DNA of 38,878 nucleotides from Bordetella parapertussis (lineage in GTDB: Bacteria; Pseudomonadota; Gammaproteobacteria; Burkholderiales; Burkholderiaceae_C). The stretch spans positions 1 through 38,878 of the forward strand of contig CAMCTC010000040.1 in the NCBI GenBank assembly GCA_945878355.1, written 5' to 3'. Position numbers and translations under genes: made by a program. Of this stretch, positions 25,737-34,109 are shown piece by piece. The notes under the pieces are model-generated. The model did not search any database. It saw only the letters and a program-made list of their open reading frames with translations, and was not told the DNA's origin. Numbering within the stretch: position 1 is the stretch's first letter; every line of letters starts with the position of its first letter.

Positions 25737-26945
25737 ATGGTTGGCAACATGACCCGCCCCCCTGAGATACCCAGCCACACCACCCTGGGCCTGTGGTCGC
25801 TGTCCCTGGCCTATTTCTCGATGGGCACCTCGTCGATCTCGGTGGTCGGCCTGGTCAACAACATGGCGGCCGACCTGGGCGTGTCCAAGCCCGATGTCGC
25901 CGTGCTGATCACCGTGTTCGCGCTCACCTTCGCGCTGGCCGCCCCGCTGCTGCAGGTCGCCGCAGGCAAGCTGCCGCGCCGAACGCTGCTGCTCGGCGGG
26001 CTGACCGTGATGGCCACGGGCTGCCTGCTCAGTGCGATCGCGCCAAGCTACGCCGGCGTTGTCGCGGCCCGGGTCTTGATGGCGCTGGGCGCTGCCGCCG
26101 TCGGACCGGTGGCCTCAGGGCTGGGGGCTGGACTGGTGCCGCCCGAGCGTCAGGGCCATGCGCTGGCGGTGGTGTTCGGCGGCATGACCTTGGCCAGCGT
26201 GCTGGGGCTGCCGCTGACCGCCTGGCTGGGCACGATGCTGGGCTGGCGCTGGATGTTCGGCGGGCTGGCCGGCATCAGCCTGCTGACCGCACTGACGATC
26301 GCGTTGCTGGTCAGCGACCGGCGGGCCGCGCCAAGCACCTCGCTGGCGAGCTTCGGTCAGGTCTTTCGCCAACCGGCTGCGACCTGGTCGGTGGTGATGT
26401 CGGTGTGCCACATGGCCGCACAGTTCTCGCTGTTTGCACTGGTGGCGCCCTTTCTGCAAGAGCGCTTTGCTGTGTCCGCCGGCCAGCTGTCGATCGCGCT
26501 GCTGGTGGGCGGGTTGAGCGGGGTCATCGGCAATCTGCTCGCAGGGCGGTTCGGCGACCGGCTGGGCGCACCGCGCAGCGTGCAGATCTCGGTGATCGGC
26601 ATGGCCTGCGCCGCTGCGTCGATGTTGCTGCTGCCGGCGCTGCCATGGCTGGGCATCGCCGCTTACGCGTTCTGGTCGATGGCCGGCATGAGCTTTTACG
26701 CACCGCAGCAAAAGCGCCTGATCGGCCTGGCGCCGGATCTGCGCAACCTGCTGCTGGCGATCAATGCGTCGGCGCTCTACGTCGGAATGTCGTTGGGCGC
26801 GGCGGCCGGCAGCCAGGCTTGGCTACACCTGGGCCCCTGGGCGCTGCCGGCAGTGGCGCTGGTTTTCATAGGCTGCAGCATGGCATCGTTTTTGATGTCG
26901 CGCCGCGCCGAGCTTGGCCAGCCGGCAGCGCTGGCCGGCGCCTGA
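25737..26945 (+). CDS. MFS transporter (drug/sugar-efflux type, 12 segments)
   Basis: A 402-residue inner-membrane protein with about 12 hydrophobic segments. The motif-A-like loop between segments 2 and 3 reads AAGKLPRRTLLLGG and its counterpart in the second half reads AGRFGDRLGAPRSVQIS. It looks like the DHA1/AraJ-type efflux group. Start at ATG 25737 or 25749. It is followed after 50 bases by a 2-oxo acid hydratase-family gene on the same strand, so it may move an aromatic or organic acid linked to that enzyme. Confidence 0.88.
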   Translation: MVGNMTRPPEIPSHTTLGLWSLSLAYFSMGTSSISVVGLVNNMAADLGVSKPDVAVLITVFALTFALAAPLLQVAAGKLPRRTLLLGGLTVMATGCLLSAIAPSYAGVVAARVLMALGAAAVGPVASGLGAGLVPPERQGHALAVVFGGMTLASVLGLPLTAWLGTMLGWRWMFGGLAGISLLTALTIALLVSDRRAAPSTSLASFGQVFRQPAATWSVVMSVCHMAAQFSLFALVAPFLQERFAVSAGQLSIALLVGGLSGVIGNLLAGRFGDRLGAPRSVQISVIGMACAAASMLLLPALPWLGIAAYAFWSMAGMSFYAPQQKRLIGLAPDLRNLLLAINASALYVGMSLGAAAGSQAWLHLGPWALPAVALVFIGCSMASFLMSRRAELGQPAALAGA

Positions 26946-26995
26946 CGCAGCACCCCCCTTGCGGCGGCCACCATCCACTCATCCAGGACCCGACC

Positions 26996-27799
26996 ATGAC
27001 CCCCACCGAACTGCTAAACCATCACGACAGCGGCCTGCTCTGGCCCGACACCACACCTGTTTCAGGCGACATGGGCGCGGCTTACCAGACCGCGCTGGCG
27101 CTGCGCAAGCTGCGCCAGGCGCGCGGCGAGCAGCCGCGGGGCTACAAGATCGGCTTCACCAACCGCCAGATCTGGCCGCTCTACCAAGTCTCGGCGCCGA
27201 TCTGGGGCACGGTCTACGACAGCACGCTGATCGACTGCGACGACGCTTCAGCCGAGGCCGGGCAGCTGTCACTCGACCGGCTGTGCCAGCCTCGGCTCGA
27301 ACCCGAGGCGGTGTTCGGCTTCAAGACCACACCGCCCGCAAACGCCAGTCTGGATTCGCTGTTCGAAGCACTGGACTGGGTCGCACCGGGCTTCGAAATC
27401 GTCCAGAGCCATCGCCCTGGCTGGAAGTTCAAGGCGCCCGAGGGAGTGGCCGACGGCGGCTTGCACGCCCGTTTGTTGGTCGGTCGCCGTCAGCCGGTGC
27501 GCGCGATCGCCAGCGACGCCGCCGGGCTGCAGGCCGCGCTGGCCGGTGCCACGGTGGCGCTGCAATGCGATGGCGCACCGATCGCATCGGGCCAGGGCGC
27601 CAACGTGCTGGGCAGCCCGCTGGACGCACTGCTGCACTTTCTGACCGAGCTGCGCGCCTGCCCCGGCGCACCGGACATCCAGAGCGGTGACCTGGTCACC
27701 ACCGGCACCTGGACCGATGCCTTTCCGGTACAGGCGGGCCAGACCTGGACCGCGAACTTCAGCGCCCCAATGCTGCCGTTGACGCTGCGATTTCGCTGA
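26996..27799 (+). CDS. 2-oxopent-4-enoate hydratase/4-oxalocrotonate decarboxylase-family protein
   Basis: A 267-residue FAH-superfamily enzyme of meta-cleavage pathways. The metal and substrate motifs GYKIGFTN, RLEPEAVFGF, GFEIVQSH and GDLVTTGTWTDAFPVQAGQTW are visible. It would hydrate or decarboxylate a 2-oxo acid. No ring-cleavage dioxygenase is in the window, so its pathway is not complete here. It probably forms a two-gene unit with the upstream MFS transporter. Confidence 0.87.
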   Translation: MTPTELLNHHDSGLLWPDTTPVSGDMGAAYQTALALRKLRQARGEQPRGYKIGFTNRQIWPLYQVSAPIWGTVYDSTLIDCDDASAEAGQLSLDRLCQPRLEPEAVFGFKTTPPANASLDSLFEALDWVAPGFEIVQSHRPGWKFKAPEGVADGGLHARLLVGRRQPVRAIASDAAGLQAALAGATVALQCDGAPIASGQGANVLGSPLDALLHFLTELRACPGAPDIQSGDLVTTGTWTDAFPVQAGQTWTANFSAPMLPLTLRFR

Positions 27800-27828
27800 G
27801 AGCCCAGGGCCTGCGCGGCCCGCAGGCT

Positions 27829-28974
27829 TCAGCCGCCCAAGCTCGGGTTGATCAGCAGCTTGGTGCCGGTGGCGCGCTGGCCATAGACCGCGATCACCTC
27901 GGGTTGCAGCGCCTGGGCGAGTGAGATCTCGCGGGCGTAATGGCTCGCGAAAGTGGTCTTGAGCTCAGCCGCGACCCGCTGTTTCAAGGCCTGGGTCGCT
28001 GCCGCACCGATCTTGTTCAGGAACGGGAACAGCAGCCAGCCGCCCACGCCCCAGGCCATGCCGAAGCTGCGGCTGATCTCGGTCGGGCTGAGGTCCAGGT
28101 TGCCGTAGAGGTAGACCTGCTTGTGAACGGCTGAGCCGTAACGGCTGAATTCCTTGGCATTGCGGTTGATCGCGGTCTCCATGCCGATGAGGATCTGACC
28201 GGCGAGCTTGCCGCCGCCAGTGGCGTCGAAGGCGATGGTCGCGCCAGTGGCCGCCAGCGCGTCGGTCAGGTCTTCCATGAAGCTGGCCGAGCTCGCGTCG
28301 CAGACATGCTTCGCGCCGAGGGCCCGCAGCAGCGCCGCCTGCTCGGGTTTGCGCACGATGTTGACCAGCGCGACGCCATCCGCCTGGCAGATCTTGTGCA
28401 GCATCTGGCCCAGGTTGGACGCGGCAGCGGTGTGCACCAGTGCACTGTGGCCTTCGCGCCTCATCGTCTCGACCATGCCCAGCGCGGTCAGCGGGTTGAC
28501 GAAGCAGGACGCGCCTTCGGCTGCTGTCGTGCCCGCAGGCAGCAGCAGACATTGGTCAGCCTGGATGCTGCGGTACTGGGCGTACATCGCGCCGCCGATC
28601 ACCGCCACCGTCTTGCCCAGCAAGGCCTGTGCGGCGGCCGAAGAACCGGCCTCGACGACCACGCCGGCGCCCTCGTTGCCAGCCGGCAGCGACTGGCCCA
28701 GCCGGCTGGCCATGGCCTTCATCGACCGCTCGGCGATGCTCATCGTGACCACTGGGCTGCTAGCGCTGCCCGAGAGCTTGGCACTGGCGATGTCGGCAGC
28801 GCCTAGCAGCAGTCCGATGTCGGACGGGTTGATGGGCGTGGCCTCGATCCGGATCACGACCTCGTCGGCCGCCGGGCTGGGAACGGCCACGCTGGCCAGC
28901 GACATCTCGAGCTCGCCGCTGGGTTTGACAAGGGTGCGAAGCTGCAGCCCGGTGCGGGCGGGGGTCTGGGTCAT
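27829..28974 (-). CDS. Medium-chain dehydrogenase/reductase (zinc-free quinone-reductase-like)
   Basis: A 381-residue MDR-superfamily oxidoreductase. The N-terminal GroES-like domain has IEATPINPSDIGLL and PAGNEGAGVVVEAG; the Rossmann domain contains VHTAAASNLGQML and VALVNIVRKPEQAALLRALGAKHV. No catalytic-zinc cysteine/histidine pattern is seen, so it is most like NADPH-dependent enoyl or quinone reductases. It is divergent from the acyl-CoA dehydrogenase gene over 197 bases, in which I see no clear operator. Confidence 0.87.
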   Translation of the reverse strand: MTQTPARTGLQLRTLVKPSGELEMSLASVAVPSPAADEVVIRIEATPINPSDIGLLLGAADIASAKLSGSASSPVVTMSIAERSMKAMASRLGQSLPAGNEGAGVVVEAGSSAAAQALLGKTVAVIGGAMYAQYRSIQADQCLLLPAGTTAAEGASCFVNPLTALGMVETMRREGHSALVHTAAASNLGQMLHKICQADGVALVNIVRKPEQAALLRALGAKHVCDASSASFMEDLTDALAATGATIAFDATGGGKLAGQILIGMETAINRNAKEFSRYGSAVHKQVYLYGNLDLSPTEISRSFGMAWGVGGWLLFPFLNKIGAAATQALKQRVAAELKTTFASHYAREISLAQALQPEVIAVYGQRATGTKLLINPSLGG

Positions 28975-29171
28975 GGTGTGGCTCCTGTGGATGGGCTGCT
29001 GCCCTGATGGGGATAAACGAGACGATCGGGTCGCGTCGCGGTGTCATGCGGGTGACTGTGCCGGGAGCGCTGACGCCGCATTGTCCAGTGGGAACACTCG
29101 CTGGTCATTCAAGCGTGGCGACCCGGCGCAACCGGATTCAGACTGCTGCTCAAACGAGAGAGAGATTGACG

Positions 29172-30488
29172 ATGAACTTCGACCATTCCGACAAGGTCAA
29201 GACGCTGCTGGCCCAGCTGGAAGCCTTCATGGACCAGCACATCTACCCCAACGAGCGGGTTCACGACGACTGGGTCAACGACCCGACCAAGCTGTGGCAG
29301 TACTGGCCCGGCCTGGACGGGCTCAAGGCCAAGGCCAAGGAACAGGGCCTGTGGAACCTGTTCCTGCCACATGAGTACGGCGAGTACAGCCCTGGACTGA
29401 CCAACCTGGAATACGCCCCGCTGGCCGAGGTGTTGGGCCGGGTGCCTTGGTCATCGGAGGTATTCAATTGCTCGGCGCCTGACACCGGCAACATGGAGGT
29501 ACTGGCCCGCTACGGCACGCCGGCCCAGCAGGCGCAGTGGCTGACACCGCTGCTCAATGGCGACATCCGGTCGGCCTACGTGATGACCGAACCACAGGTG
29601 GCCTCGTCTGACGCCACCAACGTGTCGCTGCGAATCGACGAGGACGGGGACGATTACCTGCTCAACGGCCGCAAGTGGTGGATCAGCGGCATCATGGACG
29701 AGCGCTGCAAGCTGCTGCTGGTGATGGGTCGCCACCTGCCCAACGGCCCCCGCCACGCGCAGCACAGCACGGTGATCGTGCCGCGCGGCACGCCGGGCCT
29801 GACCATCGTGCGCAACCAGAAGGTGTTCGGCCGCCTCAACTCGCCCGGTGGCGAGGCCGAGCTGCGATTCGAGAACGTTCGCGTGCCCAAGGCCAACATC
29901 ATCCTCGGCGCAGGTCAGGGCTTCGAGATCGCCCAAGGCCGGCTGGGCCCTGGGCGCATCCACCACTGCATGCGCTCGGTCGGCCAGGCCCAGCGCGCGC
30001 TCGAGACCATGGCACGCCGGGTCGACAACCGCACCGCCTTCGGTCGCAAACTGTCCGAGCAAAGCAGCATCCGCCAGGACGTGGCGCGCTCGTACTGCGA
30101 GATCGAACAGGCCCGATTGCTGACGCTCAAGGCCGCCGACACGATGGACAAGCACGGCAACAAGGTGGCCCGAGACCTGATCGCTGCGATCAAGGTGGTG
30201 GCGCCGCTGATGGCGCAGACGGTGATCGACCGCGCGATCCAGGCCCATGGTGGCATGGGCGTCAGCGACGACACCGAGCTGGCTTACTTCTGGTCGATCA
30301 ACCGCTACGTGCGCATTGCCGATGGCCCGGACGAAGTGCACATGAACCAGCTGGGTCGGCAGAAAATCAAGGAGTACGCAGGCTTGCCGGCCAAAGGCAG
30401 CTCGCCGGCCGACCCGTCGGGCGTGGAACCCGCGCACCCCGCTGGCAGCGCCAGTGCCAGCGTGGCCAAGCCGACCCGAGCGGTTTGA
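29172..30488 (+). CDS. Acyl-CoA dehydrogenase with Ala/Pro/Ser-rich C-terminal tail
   Basis: A 438-residue FAD flavoprotein that oxidises an acyl-CoA to the enoyl-CoA. The FAD and substrate motifs are AYVMTEPQVASSDATN, KWWISGIMDERCKLLL and the terminal QAHGGMGVSDDTELAYFWSINRYVRIADGPDEVH. The N-terminus (FMDQHIYPNERVHDDW) is typical of the long ACAD subgroup related to ACAD10/11. The last 35 residues or so are an Ala/Pro/Ser-rich tail beyond the family core. ATG 29172 follows GAGAGAGA. Substrate unknown. Confidence 0.9.
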   Translation: MNFDHSDKVKTLLAQLEAFMDQHIYPNERVHDDWVNDPTKLWQYWPGLDGLKAKAKEQGLWNLFLPHEYGEYSPGLTNLEYAPLAEVLGRVPWSSEVFNCSAPDTGNMEVLARYGTPAQQAQWLTPLLNGDIRSAYVMTEPQVASSDATNVSLRIDEDGDDYLLNGRKWWISGIMDERCKLLLVMGRHLPNGPRHAQHSTVIVPRGTPGLTIVRNQKVFGRLNSPGGEAELRFENVRVPKANIILGAGQGFEIAQGRLGPGRIHHCMRSVGQAQRALETMARRVDNRTAFGRKLSEQSSIRQDVARSYCEIEQARLLTLKAADTMDKHGNKVARDLIAAIKVVAPLMAQTVIDRAIQAHGGMGVSDDTELAYFWSINRYVRIADGPDEVHMNQLGRQKIKEYAGLPAKGSSPADPSGVEPAHPAGSASASVAKPTRAV

Positions 30489-30555
30489 TAACAGCGCCCA
30501 AGCGTTGGCTACTGCCCTGAAGCTGGGGCCGTCCAGCCGCCACGCAGTGGCGGCT

Positions 30556-30615
30556 TCGGGTCGATCAAATCGTCGGACGTCAAATGTTCGGACGTCAAAT
30601 GATCGGAAGGCAAAC
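30556..30615 (+). repeat. Four degenerate 15-bp tandem repeats at the selC 3' end
   Basis: Units at 30556-30570, 30571-30585, 30586-30600 and 30601-30615. The best units read CGTCGGACGTCAAAT and GTTCGGACGTCAAAT. The array abuts the 3' end of the selenocysteine tRNA gene, whose own GGCGGAAGG resembles the next unit. Confidence 0.7.
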
Positions 30616-30618
30616 GGG

Positions 30619-30711
30619 CGGAAGGGAGTGGGAGTCGAACCCACCAGACACGCTGGGCGCGTCTCACCGGTTTTGAAGACCGGGCGCTCCACCGGGAAAC
30701 GCTGCCCTTCC
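30619..30711 (-). tRNA. selC: Selenocysteine tRNA (anticodon UCA)
   Basis: A 93-base tRNA-Sec read on the minus strand. The anticodon TCA is complementary to 30674-30676, in loop CTTCAAA on stem CCGGT/ACCGG. The hallmarks are a six-pair D stem (CGTTTC/GGAGCG), a long variable arm (AGACGC... pairing with GCGTGTCT) and a TTCGACT T loop on GTGGG/CCCAC. The acceptor stem GGAAGGG/CCCTTCC has seven pairs, and the expected eighth is a C-T mismatch. The discriminator is G; the CCA end is not fully encoded (the genome has CCC). It is the last gene of the selenocysteine island, 30 bases after selB. Confidence 0.95.
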
Positions 30712-30741
30712 AGGGCAGACGAACCTTAGCATGCGCCAGCC

Positions 30742-32640
30742 TCAATCGACCGGTCGGTGGCGTTTGCCATCGAAGCGCGTCAGGCCTTCGCGGTCGAGAA
30801 ACTCGAGTACCTGCACCGTCAGGTTGCGGCCGATGCCGGTTCGGTCGCGGTAGGCTGCGGCGTCGACGCCACCGTCAGCGGATTCGGCGGCCAGCTCGCG
30901 CGCATGCCGGACCAGCTCGGCCACCGTGGGCGGCAGGTAGAAACGGTTGGGCGCGACCCGCAGCAAATGCCCTAGCCGGTGTGCGCGCCCCAGGAACTCG
31001 AGCAGCGCAGGCTGCGGCAGCCCTAGCAGCGTCGCGAGCTCGCCGACGATGGGCGGGCGCAGGCCTGCAGGCGCCAAGCATTGGGTCACGCGCGCGAGCA
31101 GGTCGGCGTCGGCCTCGGACAGCTGAGCGATGTGCCCCGTCAAGCGGTAGCGCAGTCCCTCGCGCTGCAAGCTGCCGGCCTCGACCAGCGAGTCCAGCGC
31201 TGCGCGCAGCAAGACCGCGCGCAGGCCAGGCGCCAGCACGGTGGCCGCCACACCCGAGATGTCGGGTTGGTCAGCATGCCAGCGCGCCAGTGCCTCGCAC
31301 AGCCGCTCGCGCAGCGCCTGCCAGTGGCCGACCGACAAACCCCAGACCGAGCCCGGGATGCGCTGAACCGCCTGCGCCAGGATCAGCGCATCGGCTTCGT
31401 CGGCGCGTAGATTGCGCGCCAGCGCGAAGCGGGCCAGGTCCACGCCGCCAGGCTCGGCTGCCAGCAACGCTGCCAGCGCTTGCGCGGGCTCGGGCAGCGC
31501 CAGCGCAGCCAGCTGCAGCGCGCGCGCCGGCCGGTCGCGGCCGCGCGCCGGACCGAAAGCGTCGACCACCTGGCCGCCGGCCAGCGTGCGGCCGGCGGCA
31601 GGGTCTCGCAGCACGAACCGGTCGCCGTGCAACGCAGCGATCGGGGACTCGAGCACCACCTGGGCCAGACCGCTGCTGCCGGGCGCGGCGTCCCAGCCCG
31701 CCAGCGCGGCGACCCGGGCGTTGACCGCCGCAGCGCCGATGTGCAGTTGCAGCATCTGCCGCGACGGCAGCGGCCTCGCTTCGCTGGCCAGCACCTGCAG
31801 CCGCACATCGAGCCTATCGGTCGGCGCGTGGGCTGCCGGGGCCAGCATCCAGTCGCCGCGAACCGGCTCGCGTCGCTTGAGGTCGACACCGGCCAAGTTG
31901 AGCGCGCAGCGCTGGCCGGCCAGGGCTTGCTCGGTGCGCTGCTTGCCGACCTGGATGCTGCGGACCCTGGCGCTGATGCCGTGCGGTGACAAGACCAGCT
32001 CGTCGCCAATCTGCACCCGACCCGACAGCACCGCGCCGGTGACGATGCGGCCGGCACCAGCCAGCGCGAAGCTGCGGTCGACCGCCAGCCTGAAATGCCC
32101 AGACGTGCTGCGCGCGGCCAGCAGCGCTGCCTCGTTGGCCAGGTGCTGGCGCAGCGCCAGCACGCCAGGGTCGCCGGCATCGGTGGCCACCAGCGCGAAC
32201 AGCGGTGCGCCGGCATAGGCAGTGGCCAGCAGGTCGGCGACTTCGCGACCGACCTGGGCCAGCCGCTCTGGTGCGACACGGTCGACCTTGGTCAGCGCAA
32301 CGACGCAGCGCGGCACGCCCAGCAGCAACAGAATCGCCAGATGTTCGCGGGTCTGCGGCATCACGCCATCGTCCGCCGCGACCACCAGCAGCGCCAGGTC
32401 GATCGCCGCGACGCCGGCCAACATGTTGCGAACGAATCGCTCGTGGCCAGGCACGTCGACAAAGCCCAGCGTCAGCGGCTGACCCTGGGCCGAGACACCG
32501 ATCTCGGCATGGGCGAAGCCCAGGTCTATCGACATGCCGCGGCGCTTTTCCTCGGCCAGGCTGTCGGTGTCGATGTCGGTCAAGGCCTTGACCAGGCTGG
32601 TCTTGCCATGGTCGACATGGCCTGCGGTCGCGACGATCAT
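30742..32640 (-). CDS. selB: SelB, selenocysteine-specific elongation factor
   Basis: A 632-residue GTPase that carries Sec-tRNA(Sec) to the ribosome at UGA codons and binds the SECIS hairpin through its C-terminal winged helices. The G motifs are GHVDHGKTS (7-15), DVPGHERF and TKVD; the switch region is EEKRRGMSIDLGFA, typical of SelB. The C-terminus (from about 440) contains winged-helix repeats, ending in AYRDRTGIGRNLTVQVLEFLDREGLTRFDGKRHR. The ATG at 32640 overlaps the selA stop (ATGA). An upstream extension of the frame lies inside selA and is not used. Confidence 0.97.
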   Translation of the reverse strand: MIVATAGHVDHGKTSLVKALTDIDTDSLAEEKRRGMSIDLGFAHAEIGVSAQGQPLTLGFVDVPGHERFVRNMLAGVAAIDLALLVVAADDGVMPQTREHLAILLLLGVPRCVVALTKVDRVAPERLAQVGREVADLLATAYAGAPLFALVATDAGDPGVLALRQHLANEAALLAARSTSGHFRLAVDRSFALAGAGRIVTGAVLSGRVQIGDELVLSPHGISARVRSIQVGKQRTEQALAGQRCALNLAGVDLKRREPVRGDWMLAPAAHAPTDRLDVRLQVLASEARPLPSRQMLQLHIGAAAVNARVAALAGWDAAPGSSGLAQVVLESPIAALHGDRFVLRDPAAGRTLAGGQVVDAFGPARGRDRPARALQLAALALPEPAQALAALLAAEPGGVDLARFALARNLRADEADALILAQAVQRIPGSVWGLSVGHWQALRERLCEALARWHADQPDISGVAATVLAPGLRAVLLRAALDSLVEAGSLQREGLRYRLTGHIAQLSEADADLLARVTQCLAPAGLRPPIVGELATLLGLPQPALLEFLGRAHRLGHLLRVAPNRFYLPPTVAELVRHARELAAESADGGVDAAAYRDRTGIGRNLTVQVLEFLDREGLTRFDGKRHRPVD

Positions 32641-34058
32641 GCGCTGGCGGTCTCGAACAAAGCGCGAAATCCCGGTTCGTCCTCCAAGCAGCGCAGGTCG
32701 AGCAGCAGCGCGCCATCGGCGATGCGGCCGACCACCGGCACAGGCAGCGCGCGCAAGCGGGCTGAGAGCGCTTCGAGCGCGCTGCCCGATCGCCGCTTCG
32801 CACCCGACGGCGTCAGCCGCAAGCCGTGGCTGGGCAAGCGCTCGACCGGCAGCGCACCGCTGCCGATCTGGCTGCTCAGCGCGACGACCTCGACCGCGAT
32901 CGGCAGATCGCTCAAGCCCAGCATCAACCAAGCCGCGAGCACCGGCTGCAGGCGTTGCGCCAGCGCCTCGATCTGAGCCGCCGGCCGCGCCAACAGTCGC
33001 AGCGTGGGCAGTTGCTGCTGCAAGCGATCAGGGTCGGCGTACAGGCGCAGCACGGCCTCGAGCGCGGCCAGCGTGAGCTTGTCGCAGCGCAGCGCGCGCT
33101 TCAAGGGATTTTTCTTCAGCTTGGCGATCAGGTCGGCGCGGCCGACCACGATGCCGGCCTGCGGCCCGCCGAGCAGCTTGTCGCCGCTGAAGGTCACCAG
33201 GTCGGCGCCGGCGGCCAGCGCCTGCTGCGGCGTGGGCTCGCGCGGCAGGCCGTAACGCGCCATGTCGACCAGCGAGCCGCTGCCCAGGTCGACCACAAAG
33301 GGCAGGCCATGCTGCTTGCACAGCGCGCCCAGCTCTCGCTCATCGGCCGCAGCGCTGAAACCCTCGATGCGGTAGTTGCTGGTGTGGACCTTGAGCACCA
33401 TCGCGCTGCGCGGGCCGAACGCCTCGGCATGGTCTTGCAGATGCGTTCGGTTGGTCGTGCCGACCTCGCGCAGCTTGCAGCCGGCCAGCGCCATGATCTC
33501 GGGCAGTCTGAACGAGCCGCCGATCTCGACCAGTTCACCGCGCGAGACGATCACCTCGCGCCGCCGCGCCAAGCTGCCCAGCACCAGCATCAGCGCCGCA
33601 GCGTTGTTGTTGACCACGGTCGCGGCCTCGGCGCCGGTCAGCCGCTGCAGCCAAGCCTCGACATGATCGTCGCGGTCGCCACGCCGGCCAGTGGCCAGGT
33701 CAAATTCGAGGTTGGATGCGCCAGCGGCAACCTGTGCGATCGCCGCCAGCGCCTCGGCCGGCAAGGGCGCACGGCCCAGGTTGGTGTGCAATACCGTGCC
33801 GCTGAGGTTGAAAACAGGCCGCAGCGAAGGCTGGGCCCAGGCCTGCAGCCTGGCCGTGACGCCGGCCAGCAGTTCAGCTGGGTCTGGCGCAGCGCCGACC
33901 GGCGCCAAGCGCGCCGCGGCACGCCGCTCGGCCAGTTCAGCGCGCACCGCGTCGAGCACGGGCTGGCGGCCTTGCGAAGCCAGCAGCCCTGCCAAGCCCG
34001 GCCAGGCCAGCACCTGGTCGACCGCCGGCAGGTGCAGCGCTGACGGGATCAGCGCCAT
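32637..34058 (-). CDS. selA: SelA, L-seryl-tRNA(Sec) selenium transferase
   Basis: A 473-residue PLP enzyme that converts Ser-tRNA(Sec) to Sec-tRNA(Sec) using selenophosphate. The family motifs are NLSGTVLHTNLGRAPL, NNNAAALMLVL, VEIGGSFRLPEIM, VHTSNYRIEGF and the PLP lysine K294 in TFSGDKLLGGPQAG. Length is normal. It starts 51 bases after the selenoprotein stop codon, across a 20-bp palindrome, and is coupled to selB by overlap. Confidence 0.97.
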   Translation of the reverse strand: MALIPSALHLPAVDQVLAWPGLAGLLASQGRQPVLDAVRAELAERRAAARLAPVGAAPDPAELLAGVTARLQAWAQPSLRPVFNLSGTVLHTNLGRAPLPAEALAAIAQVAAGASNLEFDLATGRRGDRDDHVEAWLQRLTGAEAATVVNNNAAALMLVLGSLARRREVIVSRGELVEIGGSFRLPEIMALAGCKLREVGTTNRTHLQDHAEAFGPRSAMVLKVHTSNYRIEGFSAAADERELGALCKQHGLPFVVDLGSGSLVDMARYGLPREPTPQQALAAGADLVTFSGDKLLGGPQAGIVVGRADLIAKLKKNPLKRALRCDKLTLAALEAVLRLYADPDRLQQQLPTLRLLARPAAQIEALAQRLQPVLAAWLMLGLSDLPIAVEVVALSSQIGSGALPVERLPSHGLRLTPSGAKRRSGSALEALSARLRALPVPVVGRIADGALLLDLRCLEDEPGFRALFETASA

Positions 34059-34073
34059 GGCTTGAAGCCGGTC

Positions 34074-34093
34074 CGGGCCGGTGCACCGGCCCG
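34074..34093. promoter_or_regulatory. Perfect 20-bp palindrome between selenoprotein gene and selA
   Basis: CGGGCCGGTGCACCGGCCCG. As RNA it forms a very stable hairpin 15 bases before the selA ATG. No T-tract follows. It may tune selA translation or act as an mRNA processing barrier; this is inference. Confidence 0.6.
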
Positions 34094-34109
34094 CGATCCG
34101 GCGACCGCG

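Noticed and set aside
32641..32931. N-terminal extension of SelB by 97 residues
   Set aside because: It lies within selA; the GTPase domain of SelB begins right at ATG 32640, which overlaps the selA stop.
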